The notes: generated by a model not told the origin, from the letters alone. DNA of 64,000 bases from an uncultured Elusimicrobiales bacterium (GCA_944324645.1 CALUXB010000002.1:62001-126000), one strand, 5' to 3'. Numbered from the stretch's first letter, positions 25,099-34,038 are shown. A program made the numbers and translations.

Positions 25099-25929
25099 TT
25101 ATTTTTCCAATTTTTCTAGTACGTCCAGCACGCTGCCCAGCTGTGGCAGACTCAGCCCTTCCACACCGCCCCGGTCCGCCGCTGCGGCGATATCGGAGCT
25201 TAAAGGCAGGCGCGCGGTGGCAGGTATGCTAAAAGCTTGGGCCGTGTCCGCTACGCGGCTCTTGCCAAAAATTTCGTGCTCTTTGCCACAGTCCGGGCAG
25301 ACAAAGTAGCTCATATTTTCCACCAGCGCCGCCAACGGCAAATTCATCATGCGGGCCATTTTGACCGCCTTTTCCACAATCATACCCACCAGCTCCTGCG
25401 GGCTGGTCACAAATACAATGCCGTCCACCGGCAAGCTTTGGAATACCGTCAGCGTCACGTCCCCGGTGCCCGGCGGCATATCCACAAACAGCAGGTCCAC
25501 ATCGTCCCAAATCACTTCGGTCCAAAACTGTTTGACCGTGCCGGTAATCAGCGGCCCGCGCCAGATAACCGGGTCCGTTTCATTATCCAGCAGTAAATTT
25601 AAAGACATCAGCTGCACGCCCCCCGCGCTCAGCACCGGGTAGACGCCGCTTTGGTCGCCTGTGGCGCGCGCATGCACGCCAAACATTTTGGGGATAGAGG
25701 GGCCTGTAATGTCTGCGTCCAGCACGCCGGCGCGCAAGCCTTTTTTCTGCGCGGCACTGGCTAAAAGCGCCGTCACTAAAGATTTGCCCACCCCGCCTTT
25801 GCCGCTGCATACGGCAATTACTTTTTTAATGCGTGCGTGCGGATTGGGTTTTTCCAGCAGGCTTTGGGGCTCTTTGCGCTCGCCGCAGTTTTGGCTGCAG
25901 GAAGCGCAATCATGATTACATTCACTCAT
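25099..25929 (-). CDS. mrp: Mrp/NBP35-family iron-sulfur carrier ATPase
   Basis: Mrp/ApbC proteins carry and deliver iron-sulfur clusters in an ATP-dependent way. The 276-residue protein has the deviant Walker A CSGKGGVGKSLVT near residue 41, LFVDMPPGTGDVTLT near 150, and a C-terminal CPDCGKEH motif whose Cys pair can bind a bridging cluster. The N-terminus is also Cys-rich (CNHDCASCSQNCGE), as in the NBP35 branch. It is on the same strand as the GDYXXLXY gene, which lies 34 nt upstream. Confidence 0.93.
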   Translation of the reverse strand: MSECNHDCASCSQNCGERKEPQSLLEKPNPHARIKKVIAVCSGKGGVGKSLVTALLASAAQKKGLRAGVLDADITGPSIPKMFGVHARATGDQSGVYPVLSAGGVQLMSLNLLLDNETDPVIWRGPLITGTVKQFWTEVIWDDVDLLFVDMPPGTGDVTLTVFQSLPVDGIVFVTSPQELVGMIVEKAVKMARMMNLPLAALVENMSYFVCPDCGKEHEIFGKSRVADTAQAFSIPATARLPLSSDIAAAADRGGVEGLSLPQLGSVLDVLEKLEK

Positions 25930-25963
25930 TTAAATCTCCTCAGGCGCGCAAGAGGCCGCGTCT

Positions 25964-26449
25964 TTATAACAAATTAAAATTCTTGTCCGTCAGGCCCAAA
26001 AGCAAAATAGACCCGTTGGGAAGCACCGCCGCTTTGGCATAGACCGCGTTTTCGTACTTTTTGCCGGTGCCTTCCTGGAAATAAAACTGGTGCGGCACGC
26101 GGTAATGGGAGCGCAGGGTTTTTATGCGTACGGTTTGGGGGCGCTGCGGCGTGTCGGCCTGCGCGGCGGAAGCTTGGGCTTCGTCCTCCGCCGCGGCGGA
26201 AGGCAGATAAAGCACGTTATTTTCCCCCACCTGCAGTACAAGCGCTTGGCCTTGTTCCGCCAAATACGGCCTTTCAAAATCATAGTTTAGCTGCATATAA
26301 TCGCCGCTTAAAAGAGCACGCGGGTCCACCGGTTCTATTTTTAAATACACGGTTTGCGCCGTCTGCAAAGCCCGCTGGGTATAAACGGCGTACCCGCCCA
26401 AAAAACCGGCCAGCACACAAGCCACAAGAAAAAACCATTTAGCGCGCAT
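25964..26449 (-). CDS. GDYXXLXY-domain membrane-anchored protein
   Basis: This 161-residue protein starts with one transmembrane/signal segment (AKWFFLVACVLAGFLGGYAV) followed by a periplasmic domain. LLSGDYMQLNYDF is the GDYXXLXY signature that names the family. It is known to accompany DUF2157 and DUF4401 membrane proteins, exactly as here. The ATG at 26449 overlaps the end of the DUF4401 gene by 11 nt; a longer start would overlap more. The trio is thought to form a membrane complex whose role is not established. Confidence 0.85.
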   Translation of the reverse strand: MRAKWFFLVACVLAGFLGGYAVYTQRALQTAQTVYLKIEPVDPRALLSGDYMQLNYDFERPYLAEQGQALVLQVGENNVLYLPSAAAEDEAQASAAQADTPQRPQTVRIKTLRSHYRVPHQFYFQEGTGKKYENAVYAKAAVLPNGSILLLGLTDKNFNLL

Positions 26450-27347
26450 AGCTCCCCCTTTTCTGCCAAGCATACAGCCCCAGCAGCAAAAGCCCCGACG
26501 CACACAAATAATACGCTTTTACCAAAAGTGTAGTTTGCATATGGTAATACAGCCAAATTAAAGACAGGGCAAACACCGCAGAGCCGGCAATTTTAAGGCT
26601 TAAGCGGCTTTGGGCAAACCCCAGGGCCAAAAGCGCAATCCCCATCACCGTGCCGCAGTTGGTCAAATAACAAAACAGTAAAATAAAGACCGCCAGAGCG
26701 ATGTTAAATTTTTTCCCCGCGCGCCACGCGTACACCGCGCACAGAGCTGCGCCTAAAAACAAAGCATTAAACGCCAGGCCAAAAGTGCCTTTTTGAATCA
26801 ATCCAAACGCAAAGGCACTCGCACAGCCAGGCAATATGCCCCAAGCCAGCGGGCTGACCTTTTCACTGGGTACAAAAAACAGAACATACGCCAGTACAAA
26901 AAGAAATACGCTGAGTGTTTCCATAAAAGGCCACCCATCCGTTTGAGAGTGAAACAGCCAATACTGCAAAGCCAACATACTGGCAAACACCATAAGGGCG
27001 CGGTCCATTTTCTGTGTAAAAAACGGGTAGCTGATGGCTGTTACAACCCACACCAAAATACAAGCCGGGCCCGCTGTCAATTTCCACAAAAAAACCATTC
27101 CAAAAATCAGCAGGCCTTTGCCGCATAAAGAAAAGGCCAGCGCCGCCTGCGCCATAAACGCCCCCGCCACGCCGCCTTTGCCCCCGGCCCCGTACGCCAA
27201 AGCCGCCGCCAATATCACAAACGCTGCACCCGTCCAAACCAGGTTGTGCTGGCCGATTAAAAACGCCGACGCTAAACACGCAAGCCACGCGCCTAAAGCC
27301 AGCAGGGCAGACACCATAAAAGGCAGTTTATTTTCTGCTTTATTCAT
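26439..27347 (-). CDS. DUF4401-family integral membrane protein
   Basis: This 302-residue protein is almost entirely hydrophobic, with about 10 predicted membrane segments (for example FMVSALLALGAWLACLASAF and ALMVFASMLALQYWLF). It has no catalytic motif. Identification rests on membrane topology and the invariant neighbourhood with DUF2157 upstream (8-nt overlap) and the GDYXXLXY gene downstream (11-nt overlap). Function unknown. Confidence 0.75.
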   Translation of the reverse strand: MNKAENKLPFMVSALLALGAWLACLASAFLIGQHNLVWTGAAFVILAAALAYGAGGKGGVAGAFMAQAALAFSLCGKGLLIFGMVFLWKLTAGPACILVWVVTAISYPFFTQKMDRALMVFASMLALQYWLFHSQTDGWPFMETLSVFLFVLAYVLFFVPSEKVSPLAWGILPGCASAFAFGLIQKGTFGLAFNALFLGAALCAVYAWRAGKKFNIALAVFILLFCYLTNCGTVMGIALLALGFAQSRLSLKIAGSAVFALSLIWLYYHMQTTLLVKAYYLCASGLLLLGLYAWQKRGSYAR

Positions 27348-28176
27348 TTTTGTCCCCCCGATTGCTTAAAAAGTAGACCGTACCCGCGCTGAACACAAAC
27401 AGCGCCAGAATGGCCAGCACGGTTACGACCCCGCCGCCATAACGCAGACCGGAAATAATGCGCTCTGTAAGCAAGATATCCAACGCCAGCGCGCACAAAG
27501 CAAGCTGCGCCATACCACGCTTAAAACGCCAAGCATATACCCCCACAAGAAGAACCAGGCAAAACGCCGTCCAAAACGCGCCGTCCCAAGCCCATACGCC
27601 ATGTACCAAACAGGCCAACAAAGTCCCCGCCAAAAAGAACAGCGAAAACCAGCCGCCTTTGCCGCTGCGCTGTGCGGTCCATTCGCTAACGGCAAAACAC
27701 AAAATATTCAGGCTAAACAAACGAGCAAAGAAATATCCGTCATTAGCGGTATCGTCCCAGTAGGACAAAACATACAGGTTGCTCACCGCCGCCCACAGCA
27801 GCCACAACCAGCGGTTGCCTGCCAGCACAGCAAGCGGCAACAGGCAAAGCGCCCACGCCAAGCAAAACTCATACACAAAAGCCCCGCTTTGATACACCTG
27901 ACCATAGACCACCCAAAACAGCCCGACAAACAACCCACAGGAAAAAGAAAACACCTTGCCGGCGGCGCTCTCCAGTCCTTTTATATAAGCGCCTAAAGCA
28001 CACGCCAACAGGCCGACAAGCGGCAGGGCAAATTTATACAGCGTGCCCAAGTCTGCCCAGTTATAGGCCACAAAGCACACGATACCCGCCAAAAACAAAA
28101 CCGCACCCGTTACGCCGCACAGCGGCGCTGACCAAGCAGGCAAAGAAGATTTAAATGAAGCGCAAAACTCTTTCAT
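27340..28176 (-). CDS. DUF2157-family integral membrane protein
   Basis: This 278-residue membrane protein has about 8-9 hydrophobic segments and begins with a short cytoplasmic lead, then GAVLFLAGIVCFVAYNWADL, the usual DUF2157 opening with its YNW. It is the first gene of the overlapping DUF2157-DUF4401-GDYXXLXY operon. Its start is 51 nt from the divergent nucleotidyltransferase-like gene, and the promoter must lie in that gap. Role unknown; the DUF assignment is from sequence style and operon context. Confidence 0.75.
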   Translation of the reverse strand: MKEFCASFKSSLPAWSAPLCGVTGAVLFLAGIVCFVAYNWADLGTLYKFALPLVGLLACALGAYIKGLESAAGKVFSFSCGLFVGLFWVVYGQVYQSGAFVYEFCLAWALCLLPLAVLAGNRWLWLLWAAVSNLYVLSYWDDTANDGYFFARLFSLNILCFAVSEWTAQRSGKGGWFSLFFLAGTLLACLVHGVWAWDGAFWTAFCLVLLVGVYAWRFKRGMAQLALCALALDILLTERIISGLRYGGGVVTVLAILALFVFSAGTVYFLSNRGDKNE

Positions 28177-28215
28177 ATGTTTATTGTACTATTAAACGCA
28201 CTCCTTCGTAATTAC

Positions 28216-28221
28216 TATAAT
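28216..28221 (+). promoter_or_regulatory. -10 box of a probably leaderless gene
   Basis: TATAAT here ends 6 nt before the ATG at 28228, leaving no room for a ribosome-binding site. The -35 is poor (TTAAAC or TAAACG). Confidence 0.6.
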
Positions 28222-28227
28222 AGATAT

Positions 28228-28821
28228 ATGGAAGATATTTTACAGTTGGCCCAACAAAACGCAAAAGAAGCCTTCTCTATGCTGCGCCAAAGCCGCGCAG
28301 TCACAGCGTGGGACTTGCAAGGGGCGGAAGTGCACATCGTCGGCTCTTTAGCCTGCGGGCTTTATTTTAACAGCCGCGACATTGACCTGCACGTCTATAC
28401 TGAGCCTTTTGATATGGAAAATGCCTTTGCCGCTATGGCACTCATTGCCCAGCAAAAGGGGTTTAAACGCCTCACTTGCCAAAACCTTTTGGACACGCCG
28501 CAAGCGTGCGTAGAGTGGCACGTATTTTTTGAAGACGAAAAAGGGCGTGAGTGGAATTTGGACATTATCCATATTGTGCGCGGCAGCCCTTATGACGGCT
28601 ATTTTGAAAAGCAGTCCGCGGCTATTAAAGAAATGCTTACAGACGATACCCGCACTGCCATTTTGCAAATCAAAAAAGACCTGCCCCCTACGCCGCACAT
28701 TGGCGGCATTTGGATATACACCGCGGTGTTGCGCGACGGGGTGCGCACGGCAGATGCATTTAAGGCTTGGTACGCCAAGCAGGACAAAAACCAAATATTG
28801 GAGTGGCCGCTTAAAAAATGA
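28228..28821 (+). CDS. Nucleotidyltransferase-fold protein
   Basis: This 197-residue protein looks like a member of the DNA-polymerase-beta nucleotidyltransferase superfamily. EVHIVGSLACGLYFNSRDID holds the GS motif followed by a DxD metal-binding pair near residues 42-55. A third acidic position is plausible in REWNLDIIHI near 115. The usual downstream substrate domains are missing, so the transferred nucleotide and acceptor are unknown. ATG 28228 is chosen because TATAAT lies 6 nt upstream; the in-frame ATG at 28177 would lie before that promoter. Its stop overlaps the next start (ATGA), so it is co-translated with the hydrolase. Confidence 0.7.
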   Translation: MEDILQLAQQNAKEAFSMLRQSRAVTAWDLQGAEVHIVGSLACGLYFNSRDIDLHVYTEPFDMENAFAAMALIAQQKGFKRLTCQNLLDTPQACVEWHVFFEDEKGREWNLDIIHIVRGSPYDGYFEKQSAAIKEMLTDDTRTAILQIKKDLPPTPHIGGIWIYTAVLRDGVRTADAFKAWYAKQDKNQILEWPLKK

Positions 28822-29642
28822 TATACGCCGCATTTGCGCTTTTGGTGCTGGCAGGCATTTATCTCATCTTATCCCGCAAAGCCGATGAATTTATTTTTCA
28901 TCCGGTGCGCAGTTTTTTGCCCGGCAAACTGCCGGCGGAAACGTTCTTCCTGCCCAGCGGCAAAAATAAAATCCAGGCGCTTTATATGGCGGCCCAAAAG
29001 GGCAAAGATACTATTTTATTTTTCCACGGAAACGGCGGCAATCTTTCGCACTTTGCCCCGTTTGCCCAGCGCTATGCCGCACGGGGATTGGGCATTTTTA
29101 TGTTTGACTACCGCGGCTTTGGGCAAAGCACCGGCCGCGTGAGTGAAAAAAACGCTTACCAAGACGGGCAAACCGCCCTAAACTATTTATTGCACGCCAA
29201 AAAAATCCCGCCGCAAAATATCATACTGTGGGGGTTTTCTTTAGGCAACGCCATTTGCCTGCAAACCGCTTTAAACAATGCCTCTTTGCCTTTCAAAGCC
29301 GTGATTGCACAAAGCCCTTTTACCTCCAGCATAGAAATGGCCGCATTCCGCGCGGGCGGGCATTACAAACCCTGGGCGGCGCGCCAGCGGCTGCTGTTGC
29401 CTCCTCTGCTCTTGATTCTCTGGAACAAACAGCTGGATAACACTCGCAAAATCGGCCATATCCGCCCGCCTTTGCTGGTGGCGTACAGCAAGGCCGATGA
29501 AACCGTCCCCTGGCAGATGAGCGCCGCTTTGGCGCGCCTGGCGCCGCACGGCACGCAGGCTTATGCATCGCCTGTAGGAGCCCACGGGGAATTTGGCTGG
29601 CTGGAAAAACGCGCGCTGGAGTTTTTAAATTCTCTTCATTGA
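28818..29642 (+). CDS. Membrane-anchored alpha/beta hydrolase
   Basis: This 274-residue serine hydrolase resembles the ABHD13/17 or S33 peptidase-like group. An N-terminal hydrophobic helix (IYAAFALLVLAGIYLILS) should anchor it in the membrane. The oxyanion motif HGNGGN is near residue 73, the nucleophile lies in WGFSLGN near 140, and the acid and base are likely in YSKADETVPW and GAHGEFGW near the C-terminus. Its ATG overlaps the stop of the upstream nucleotidyltransferase-like gene by 4 nt. The substrate, perhaps a lipid or acyl ester, is unknown. Confidence 0.83.
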   Translation: MIYAAFALLVLAGIYLILSRKADEFIFHPVRSFLPGKLPAETFFLPSGKNKIQALYMAAQKGKDTILFFHGNGGNLSHFAPFAQRYAARGLGIFMFDYRGFGQSTGRVSEKNAYQDGQTALNYLLHAKKIPPQNIILWGFSLGNAICLQTALNNASLPFKAVIAQSPFTSSIEMAAFRAGGHYKPWAARQRLLLPPLLLILWNKQLDNTRKIGHIRPPLLVAYSKADETVPWQMSAALARLAPHGTQAYASPVGAHGEFGWLEKRALEFLNSLH

Positions 29643-29775
29643 TACGGCCCGCCTTGGGGCCTTTGGGTGCGTCTCCCCCATAAACCCAAACAGCCACAGG
29701 CCCCTATATCTTTCATCTGTAAGAAAGAGGCCGGGCTACGTTTGCCGTCTGTAACAGGCACGCCCCAGGTGAGTT

Positions 29776-29784
29776 TGATATAAT
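29776..29784 (+). promoter_or_regulatory. Extended -10 of tRNA-Ser
   Basis: TGATATAAT is an extended -10 (TGn plus TATAAT) 10 nt before the mature tRNA 5' end. No consensus -35 is evident. Confidence 0.6.
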
Positions 29785-29794
29785 ATAAAGAGTT

Positions 29795-29879
29795 GGAGAG
29801 GTGTGTGAGTGGTTGAAACAGCAGGTCTCGAAAACCTGTAAGCCGCAAGGCTTCGAGGGTTCAAATCCCTCCCTCTCCG
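29795..29879 (+). tRNA. tRNA-Ser(CGA)
   Basis: The 85-nt class II tRNA has acceptor GGAGAGG/CCTCTCC, anticodon stem CAGGT/ACCTG with loop CTCGAAA giving anticodon CGA, a long variable arm (AAGCC/GGCTT), and T-arm GAGGG/CCCTC with loop TTCAAAT. The discriminator is G as required for serine. CCA is not encoded. Confidence 0.96.
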
Positions 29880-29888
29880 TTTTGCTAT

Positions 29889-29922
29889 AGAGTCCGTTTC
29901 GTATAAGAAACGGGCTCTTTTT
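29889..29922 (+). terminator. Terminator of tRNA-Ser
   Basis: AGAGTCCGTTTC and GAAACGGGCTCT pair (one G-T wobble) across a 6-nt loop, followed by T-rich sequence. Confidence 0.85.
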
Positions 29923-30045
29923 GAAATCTTTTTCAAGGTCCTTTATCCCCAGTCAATTCTTTTTAAAACATACTGGTTTTCCGCTGTCCTATTTCCCCGG
30001 CCCCTTTATAAAATTCTCTTACGTCATATATTGAGCAAAATAAAA

Positions 30046-30069
30046 GACCCTCATTGTAAAATGAGGGTC
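30046..30069 (-). terminator. Terminator of the ECF sigma operon
   Basis: GACCCTCAT (30046-30054) pairs with ATGAGGGTC (30061-30069). The minus strand continues TTTTATTTT. Confidence 0.88.
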
Positions 30070-30088
30070 CCTTTGCAATCAAATCATC

Positions 30089-31456
30089 TTACATATTAAA
30101 CAGCAAAAGAAGCAATAAGCCCAAAAACACACCACATAAAAGCAGCTTGGTCAAACCTAAATGCTTTTTCAGCCAGTTATTAAACGTACTGGACTCTTTG
30201 CCACATAAAGCCAAAACAAACACCAGCGCCAAAGGAACGATAAACATCAGATTATAAAGCAACAGATAGGCGGAGGCTTTAAAAAAATGCTCCCGCGATT
30301 CCTTTAAAATAACCATAATAGTAGGCAAATATACTTGCCCCGTACATACCGCTTCCACTAAAGACACAACAAACCCCACCGCGCAGGCAGCCAACACCAA
30401 ACGCCAGGAAGAGCTGTATTTGTCTTTGAGAAAAAAGCGCATCACTTTGTGGATATATTCTTTATAACTGCGCGGCAGTTGCAATAGCATTTTTTCCGAT
30501 TTTTTTGTTTTGCGGTAAATCCAAAAATCGTACAGGCTTAATACAAAAAACAATGCACACAGCCCAATAGTAGCCCACTGAATAGCCAGCGTAACATAAG
30601 TCAAACCTTTCATAGCATATAAAAAGCGGAAAAAGCCCAACCCCAGCAACATATATGCCGCAAAGACGGAGGCACAGTACGCTGTCCCCACCAACACAAT
30701 TTCCTTGCGATTGTATTTATATACAGCTAAAAAAGAAATAAAAAATACAATCACGGCAAATGCACACGGATTTATGCCATCTGCCAAACCGGCTCCGATA
30801 ATAGCCCAAACAGTAATCTGATTAAAAAAGGCCTTATGCTGTGGCAAAGCGGCCGTTTGCTCAACAGAAGAAACTTCTGTAGTGGCTGAGTTGGCGGAGC
30901 TTTGTCTCTGGAGAGCTGGTGCCCCAGTCATTTGTTTCGTTGCCGCAGGCTGTTCTGTGAAAAAGAAACCCTCTTTTTTATCCATTTTATCTGTTGCAGA
31001 CGCAAGTGTTTCTTCCGTCTGTTCTTTTGGGGCAACGGACCTTTCTTTTTCCTCTTCTGCAGGAGTGGTAACGGAGGGCCGTTGCCGCAGTATTTTTTGT
31101 AACACCTCTTCGCTGCGCTTTCCTATGGAAGAGGGATATCCTTGCAGCACTTCATCTCCTATAACCATAGCCGGAATACCTGCCGACCCAATCCCCTTTT
31201 CCTGCAGCACACCTAAAAAGATGATATTTCCGCCATTTTGGGTAACATCGTAGCGGGTTATTCTAATTTGTCCCGGATGCTTGGCAGCAAATTGCTCTAA
31301 AAAACCGTCCTGTTCCATATGGCGGCAATGCGGACAATATGGAGAAGTAAATACCATAACTTCCACTGGCTCTTGCGCCTTAACAGGCAGTGCCCCCAAA
31401 AAGCCACTTATCAAAATTAGCCCAAATACATATGTCCATTTACACATCTTTATCAT
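30089..31456 (-). CDS. Thioredoxin-fold (CPHC) plus CcdA-like membrane protein fusion
   Basis: This 455-residue protein should move reducing equivalents across the inner membrane. After a signal sequence (MCKWTYVFGLILISGFLGAL) it has a thioredoxin-like domain with FTSPYCPHCRHM, and a cis-Pro region GIPAMVIGD. A low-complexity linker of about 80 residues follows. The C-terminal half has six to eight membrane spans of the DsbD/CcdA type, with the Cys pair in GINPCAF and VEAVCTGQVYLP. The order (periplasmic domain, then CcdA core) is like ScsB/DsbD without the gamma domain. ATG 31456 has GGAG 5 nt upstream. It follows the Cys-rich probable anti-sigma gene by 8 nt. Confidence 0.85.
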   Translation of the reverse strand: MIKMCKWTYVFGLILISGFLGALPVKAQEPVEVMVFTSPYCPHCRHMEQDGFLEQFAAKHPGQIRITRYDVTQNGGNIIFLGVLQEKGIGSAGIPAMVIGDEVLQGYPSSIGKRSEEVLQKILRQRPSVTTPAEEEKERSVAPKEQTEETLASATDKMDKKEGFFFTEQPAATKQMTGAPALQRQSSANSATTEVSSVEQTAALPQHKAFFNQITVWAIIGAGLADGINPCAFAVIVFFISFLAVYKYNRKEIVLVGTAYCASVFAAYMLLGLGFFRFLYAMKGLTYVTLAIQWATIGLCALFFVLSLYDFWIYRKTKKSEKMLLQLPRSYKEYIHKVMRFFLKDKYSSSWRLVLAACAVGFVVSLVEAVCTGQVYLPTIMVILKESREHFFKASAYLLLYNLMFIVPLALVFVLALCGKESSTFNNWLKKHLGLTKLLLCGVFLGLLLLLLFNM

Positions 31457-31464
31457 AACAGCTC

Positions 31465-31947
31465 CTAGCACAAAGTCCTGCATAATTTAATTTCTTTTAG
31501 TTGAGAGGGGTATTTCTTTTGGCACTGCTGCAGCTGGATTTGTTCCTTAGCACTACATACAGTACAGGCTATAGACTCCAGTTCCTGGCGCAGTTGCATA
31601 ACAGTCTGCTTATCATAGCCGGTCAAATTTTGCTCACAAGGGCAATGCTCCTTGCTTTGTGCCAAAGCACGGGCTAAGAGATACCGCCCGTTGAGCCTAG
31701 CACAGTCTTCTTCGCTTAATTCCAACGGAGTCTGATGAAAAAAAGCCGGAGCAAACGGACGCACTGTCAGTAAGCCAACAAAAATTACAAATGCAAAACA
31801 AACCGCCCACGCCCAAACAGGAACTCTCCGCCGCCGAAATAATTTGGGCTGTTGCAAACGACTCCATACCCGATTTTTAACCCGGTCCTGCGGGTCAAAA
31901 TCTAAAGAAGCTGCCCGGACCGTCCAGTCTTTTTGTTTTTGTTTCAT
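31465..31947 (-). CDS. Cys-rich single-span membrane protein, probable anti-sigma factor
   Basis: This 160-residue protein has about 45 basic cytoplasmic residues, one membrane span (WAWAVCFAFVIFVGLLTV) and an exported domain carrying eight cysteines, including HCPCEQN, IACTVCS and LCRTLC. Its ATG overlaps the ECF sigma stop (ATGA), the classic sigma/anti-sigma arrangement. The short N-terminal part has no HxxxCxxC zinc motif, so it is not a standard ZAS protein. Thiol sensing in the envelope is an inference from the cysteines and from the downstream DsbA-CcdA fusion. Confidence 0.65.
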   Translation of the reverse strand: MKQKQKDWTVRAASLDFDPQDRVKNRVWSRLQQPKLFRRRRVPVWAWAVCFAFVIFVGLLTVRPFAPAFFHQTPLELSEEDCARLNGRYLLARALAQSKEHCPCEQNLTGYDKQTVMQLRQELESIACTVCSAKEQIQLQQCQKKYPSQLKEIKLCRTLC

Positions 31948-32441
31948 AGCATCTCCATTTGCTGTTTCATTTTATGAAAGGCACGGCTAAGAATGGTGCC
32001 CACATTGCTTTGGCTCAGCCCAGTAACACGTGCAATTTGCCGGTTATTAAGGCCGGAATAAAATTTTAATGAAATCAAATCTCTTTCCCGGGCTGACAAC
32101 TTATCCAACGCTTCAAATAAGTGTTTTTTAAATTCATTTTCTTCCATTTCCTGTAAAATTGGTTTATCATCCGAAGTTACCAAATCTTCCGTTTCTGTTA
32201 TAGAGAAAATATTTTTAACCCAATACAGCCGTCTATGCATATTCACTTCATTGCGTGCGATAGTAAAAACCCATTGCCCAAAAGTACCCTTTTCCTCTTC
32301 AAAACTATTTATCTTTTCATAGGCTTTCCGCCACGTAGCCGCACACAAATCTTCCGCCAGCACCGGGTCTTTGACACGTATCAATATATAGGCATATATC
32401 CGTTTAAAATAGGAATGGTAAAGTTCTTGAAAAGGCATCAT
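31944..32441 (-). CDS. ECF-type RNA polymerase sigma factor
   Basis: This 165-residue protein has the two sigma domains only. Region 2 is FQELYHSYFKRIYAYILIRV with DPVLAEDLCAATWRKAY and the -10-binding GTFGQWVFTIARNEV. Region 4 is LSARERDLISLKFYSGLNNR followed by an HTH ending in SQSNVGTILSRAFHKMK. It belongs to the extracytoplasmic-function group and should recruit polymerase to a small regulon, probably including itself. On the minus strand TAGTAT lies 6 nt before the ATG at 32441, so the mRNA may be leaderless. It heads the three-gene redox-like operon. Confidence 0.9.
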   Translation of the reverse strand: MMPFQELYHSYFKRIYAYILIRVKDPVLAEDLCAATWRKAYEKINSFEEEKGTFGQWVFTIARNEVNMHRRLYWVKNIFSITETEDLVTSDDKPILQEMEENEFKKHLFEALDKLSARERDLISLKFYSGLNNRQIARVTGLSQSNVGTILSRAFHKMKQQMEML

Positions 32442-32525
32442 ACACTAATACTATGCTCCAGCAGACAAAGTATCACACATCATTCTATTCATTTAATACA
32501 AATACCCCCAGCAAAACGCTTTTGC

Positions 32526-32531
32526 TATTAT
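32526..32531 (+). promoter_or_regulatory. -10 box of the MATE gene, leaderless spacing
   Basis: TATTAT ends 6 nt before the ATG at 32538; no ribosome site is present. Confidence 0.5.
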
Positions 32532-32537
32532 ATAAAT

Positions 32538-34004
32538 ATGAGTCAATCTTTGCCTCTTCCTGCCCCCAGCCGGGAAGAAAAACAATTTATTATTATGACC
32601 CAGACCCCGATAGGGCGGCTGATAGCCAAACTGTCCGTGCCTACGGTCATCAGTATGCTGGTTTCTGCCATATACAATATAACCGATACTTTTTATGTGG
32701 CCCATCTGGGCCCCAGCGCAGCCGGTGCGGTGGGAGTGGTATTTTCTTTGATGTCTTTAATCCAGGCGCTGGGTATGGGGGTGGGTATGGGCGCGGCCAG
32801 TATGGTAAGCCGCTGCTTGGGCCGGCGCGACCCGCAAACGGCGTCCAAATATGTATCTTCCGCCTTTTTCTTTGGGGCTTTTATTGGGCTGTGCATTTTA
32901 TTTATCGGAGAAATAAACGTCAACCGCCTGATGCGCTGGCTGGGCAGCACAGACACTATTTTGCCTTATGCCTGCGACTATGGGCACTACATCTTAATTG
33001 CCGCACCCATTATGTGCGCCGCCTTTGTGCTTAACACCACCCTGCGCGCAGAAGGCAAGGCCGTGTTTTCTATGATAGGGCTGACCACCGGGGCTATTTT
33101 AAACATCGCCATTGCGCCGGTTTTTATCTATATATTAGGGTGGGGAATCCGCGGGGCGGCTATTGCGGTGCTCATTTGCCAAAGCATCAGCCTGTGCATA
33201 TTGCTTTCTTTTTTCATCCGCCGCAAAAGTGTAACAACGCTGTCTTGGCAATTAGTCAGCCGCCGCGGACGCGACTATTGGGATTTAATACGCCTCGGCT
33301 CCCCCACCACGCTGCGGCAGGGGTTTGCCTCTTTGGCAATGGCACTGCTAAATGTCCAAGCGGCCCCGTTTGGGGATGCCGCCGTAGCCGCCGTCAGCAT
33401 TGCCACTAAAATTTACTTGGCTATGCGCGGCATCGTGCTGGGTATTGGGCAGGCTATGCAGCCGGTGGCAGGATACAATCACGGGGCTAAATTGTATGAC
33501 CGGGTGCGGCAGGCTTTTTGGGTTACCACACGCGCCGGTACTATTATATGTACGATAGCCGCCATCGCTTTAGCCGTATGGGCCCGGCCTGTGATAGCGG
33601 CCTTCCGCACCGGCAGCGAAGAAGTGGTCATCATTGGCGTACAAACGTTGTATTTCTTCTGTATTGCACTGCCGTTTTTGGCCTATTCCACCTATGTCAA
33701 CCAACTGCTGCAAATTTTAGGCCAAGCCAAAAGCGCGGCTTTCTTAGCCAGCTGCCGGCAAGGCATTATGTTTCTGCCGCTTATTTTTACGTTGCCGCAC
33801 TTTTTTGGCCTTAAAGGCGTGGAAGCCACCCAGCCCGCAGCTGATATGCTGACGTTTTTTGTATCCATTCCCTTTTTGGTCCATTTCTTCCATAAATACC
33901 AAACGTCCCGCCGCCCGCTGGGCACCAAACGCCGTCTGCGGCTGATTTACCTAAAACTAGCCCGCAAACTAAACCATTGGACAGAACCCTATCAAAAATA
34001 TTAA
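32538..34004 (+). CDS. MATE-family efflux transporter
   Basis: This 488-residue inner-membrane protein of 12 spans exports drugs or metabolites using an ion gradient. The first span region has the MATE opening IGRLIAKLSVPTVISMLVSA with YNITDTFYVAHLGPSAAGAV, the family signature. The second half repeats the pattern (LIRLGSPTTLRQGFASLAMA, GIGQAMQPVAGYNHGA). The DinF/NorM-like internal duplication is visible. I chose ATG 32538 over an in-frame start 303 nt upstream because that region would cross the sigma gene on the other strand and TATTAT lies 6 nt before this ATG. The substrate is unknown. Confidence 0.93.
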   Translation: MSQSLPLPAPSREEKQFIIMTQTPIGRLIAKLSVPTVISMLVSAIYNITDTFYVAHLGPSAAGAVGVVFSLMSLIQALGMGVGMGAASMVSRCLGRRDPQTASKYVSSAFFFGAFIGLCILFIGEINVNRLMRWLGSTDTILPYACDYGHYILIAAPIMCAAFVLNTTLRAEGKAVFSMIGLTTGAILNIAIAPVFIYILGWGIRGAAIAVLICQSISLCILLSFFIRRKSVTTLSWQLVSRRGRDYWDLIRLGSPTTLRQGFASLAMALLNVQAAPFGDAAVAAVSIATKIYLAMRGIVLGIGQAMQPVAGYNHGAKLYDRVRQAFWVTTRAGTIICTIAAIALAVWARPVIAAFRTGSEEVVIIGVQTLYFFCIALPFLAYSTYVNQLLQILGQAKSAAFLASCRQGIMFLPLIFTLPHFFGLKGVEATQPAADMLTFFVSIPFLVHFFHKYQTSRRPLGTKRRLRLIYLKLARKLNHWTEPYQKY

Positions 34005-34038
34005 CATTAGCTATATTATCCGTAGAGGGGAAATAGAT

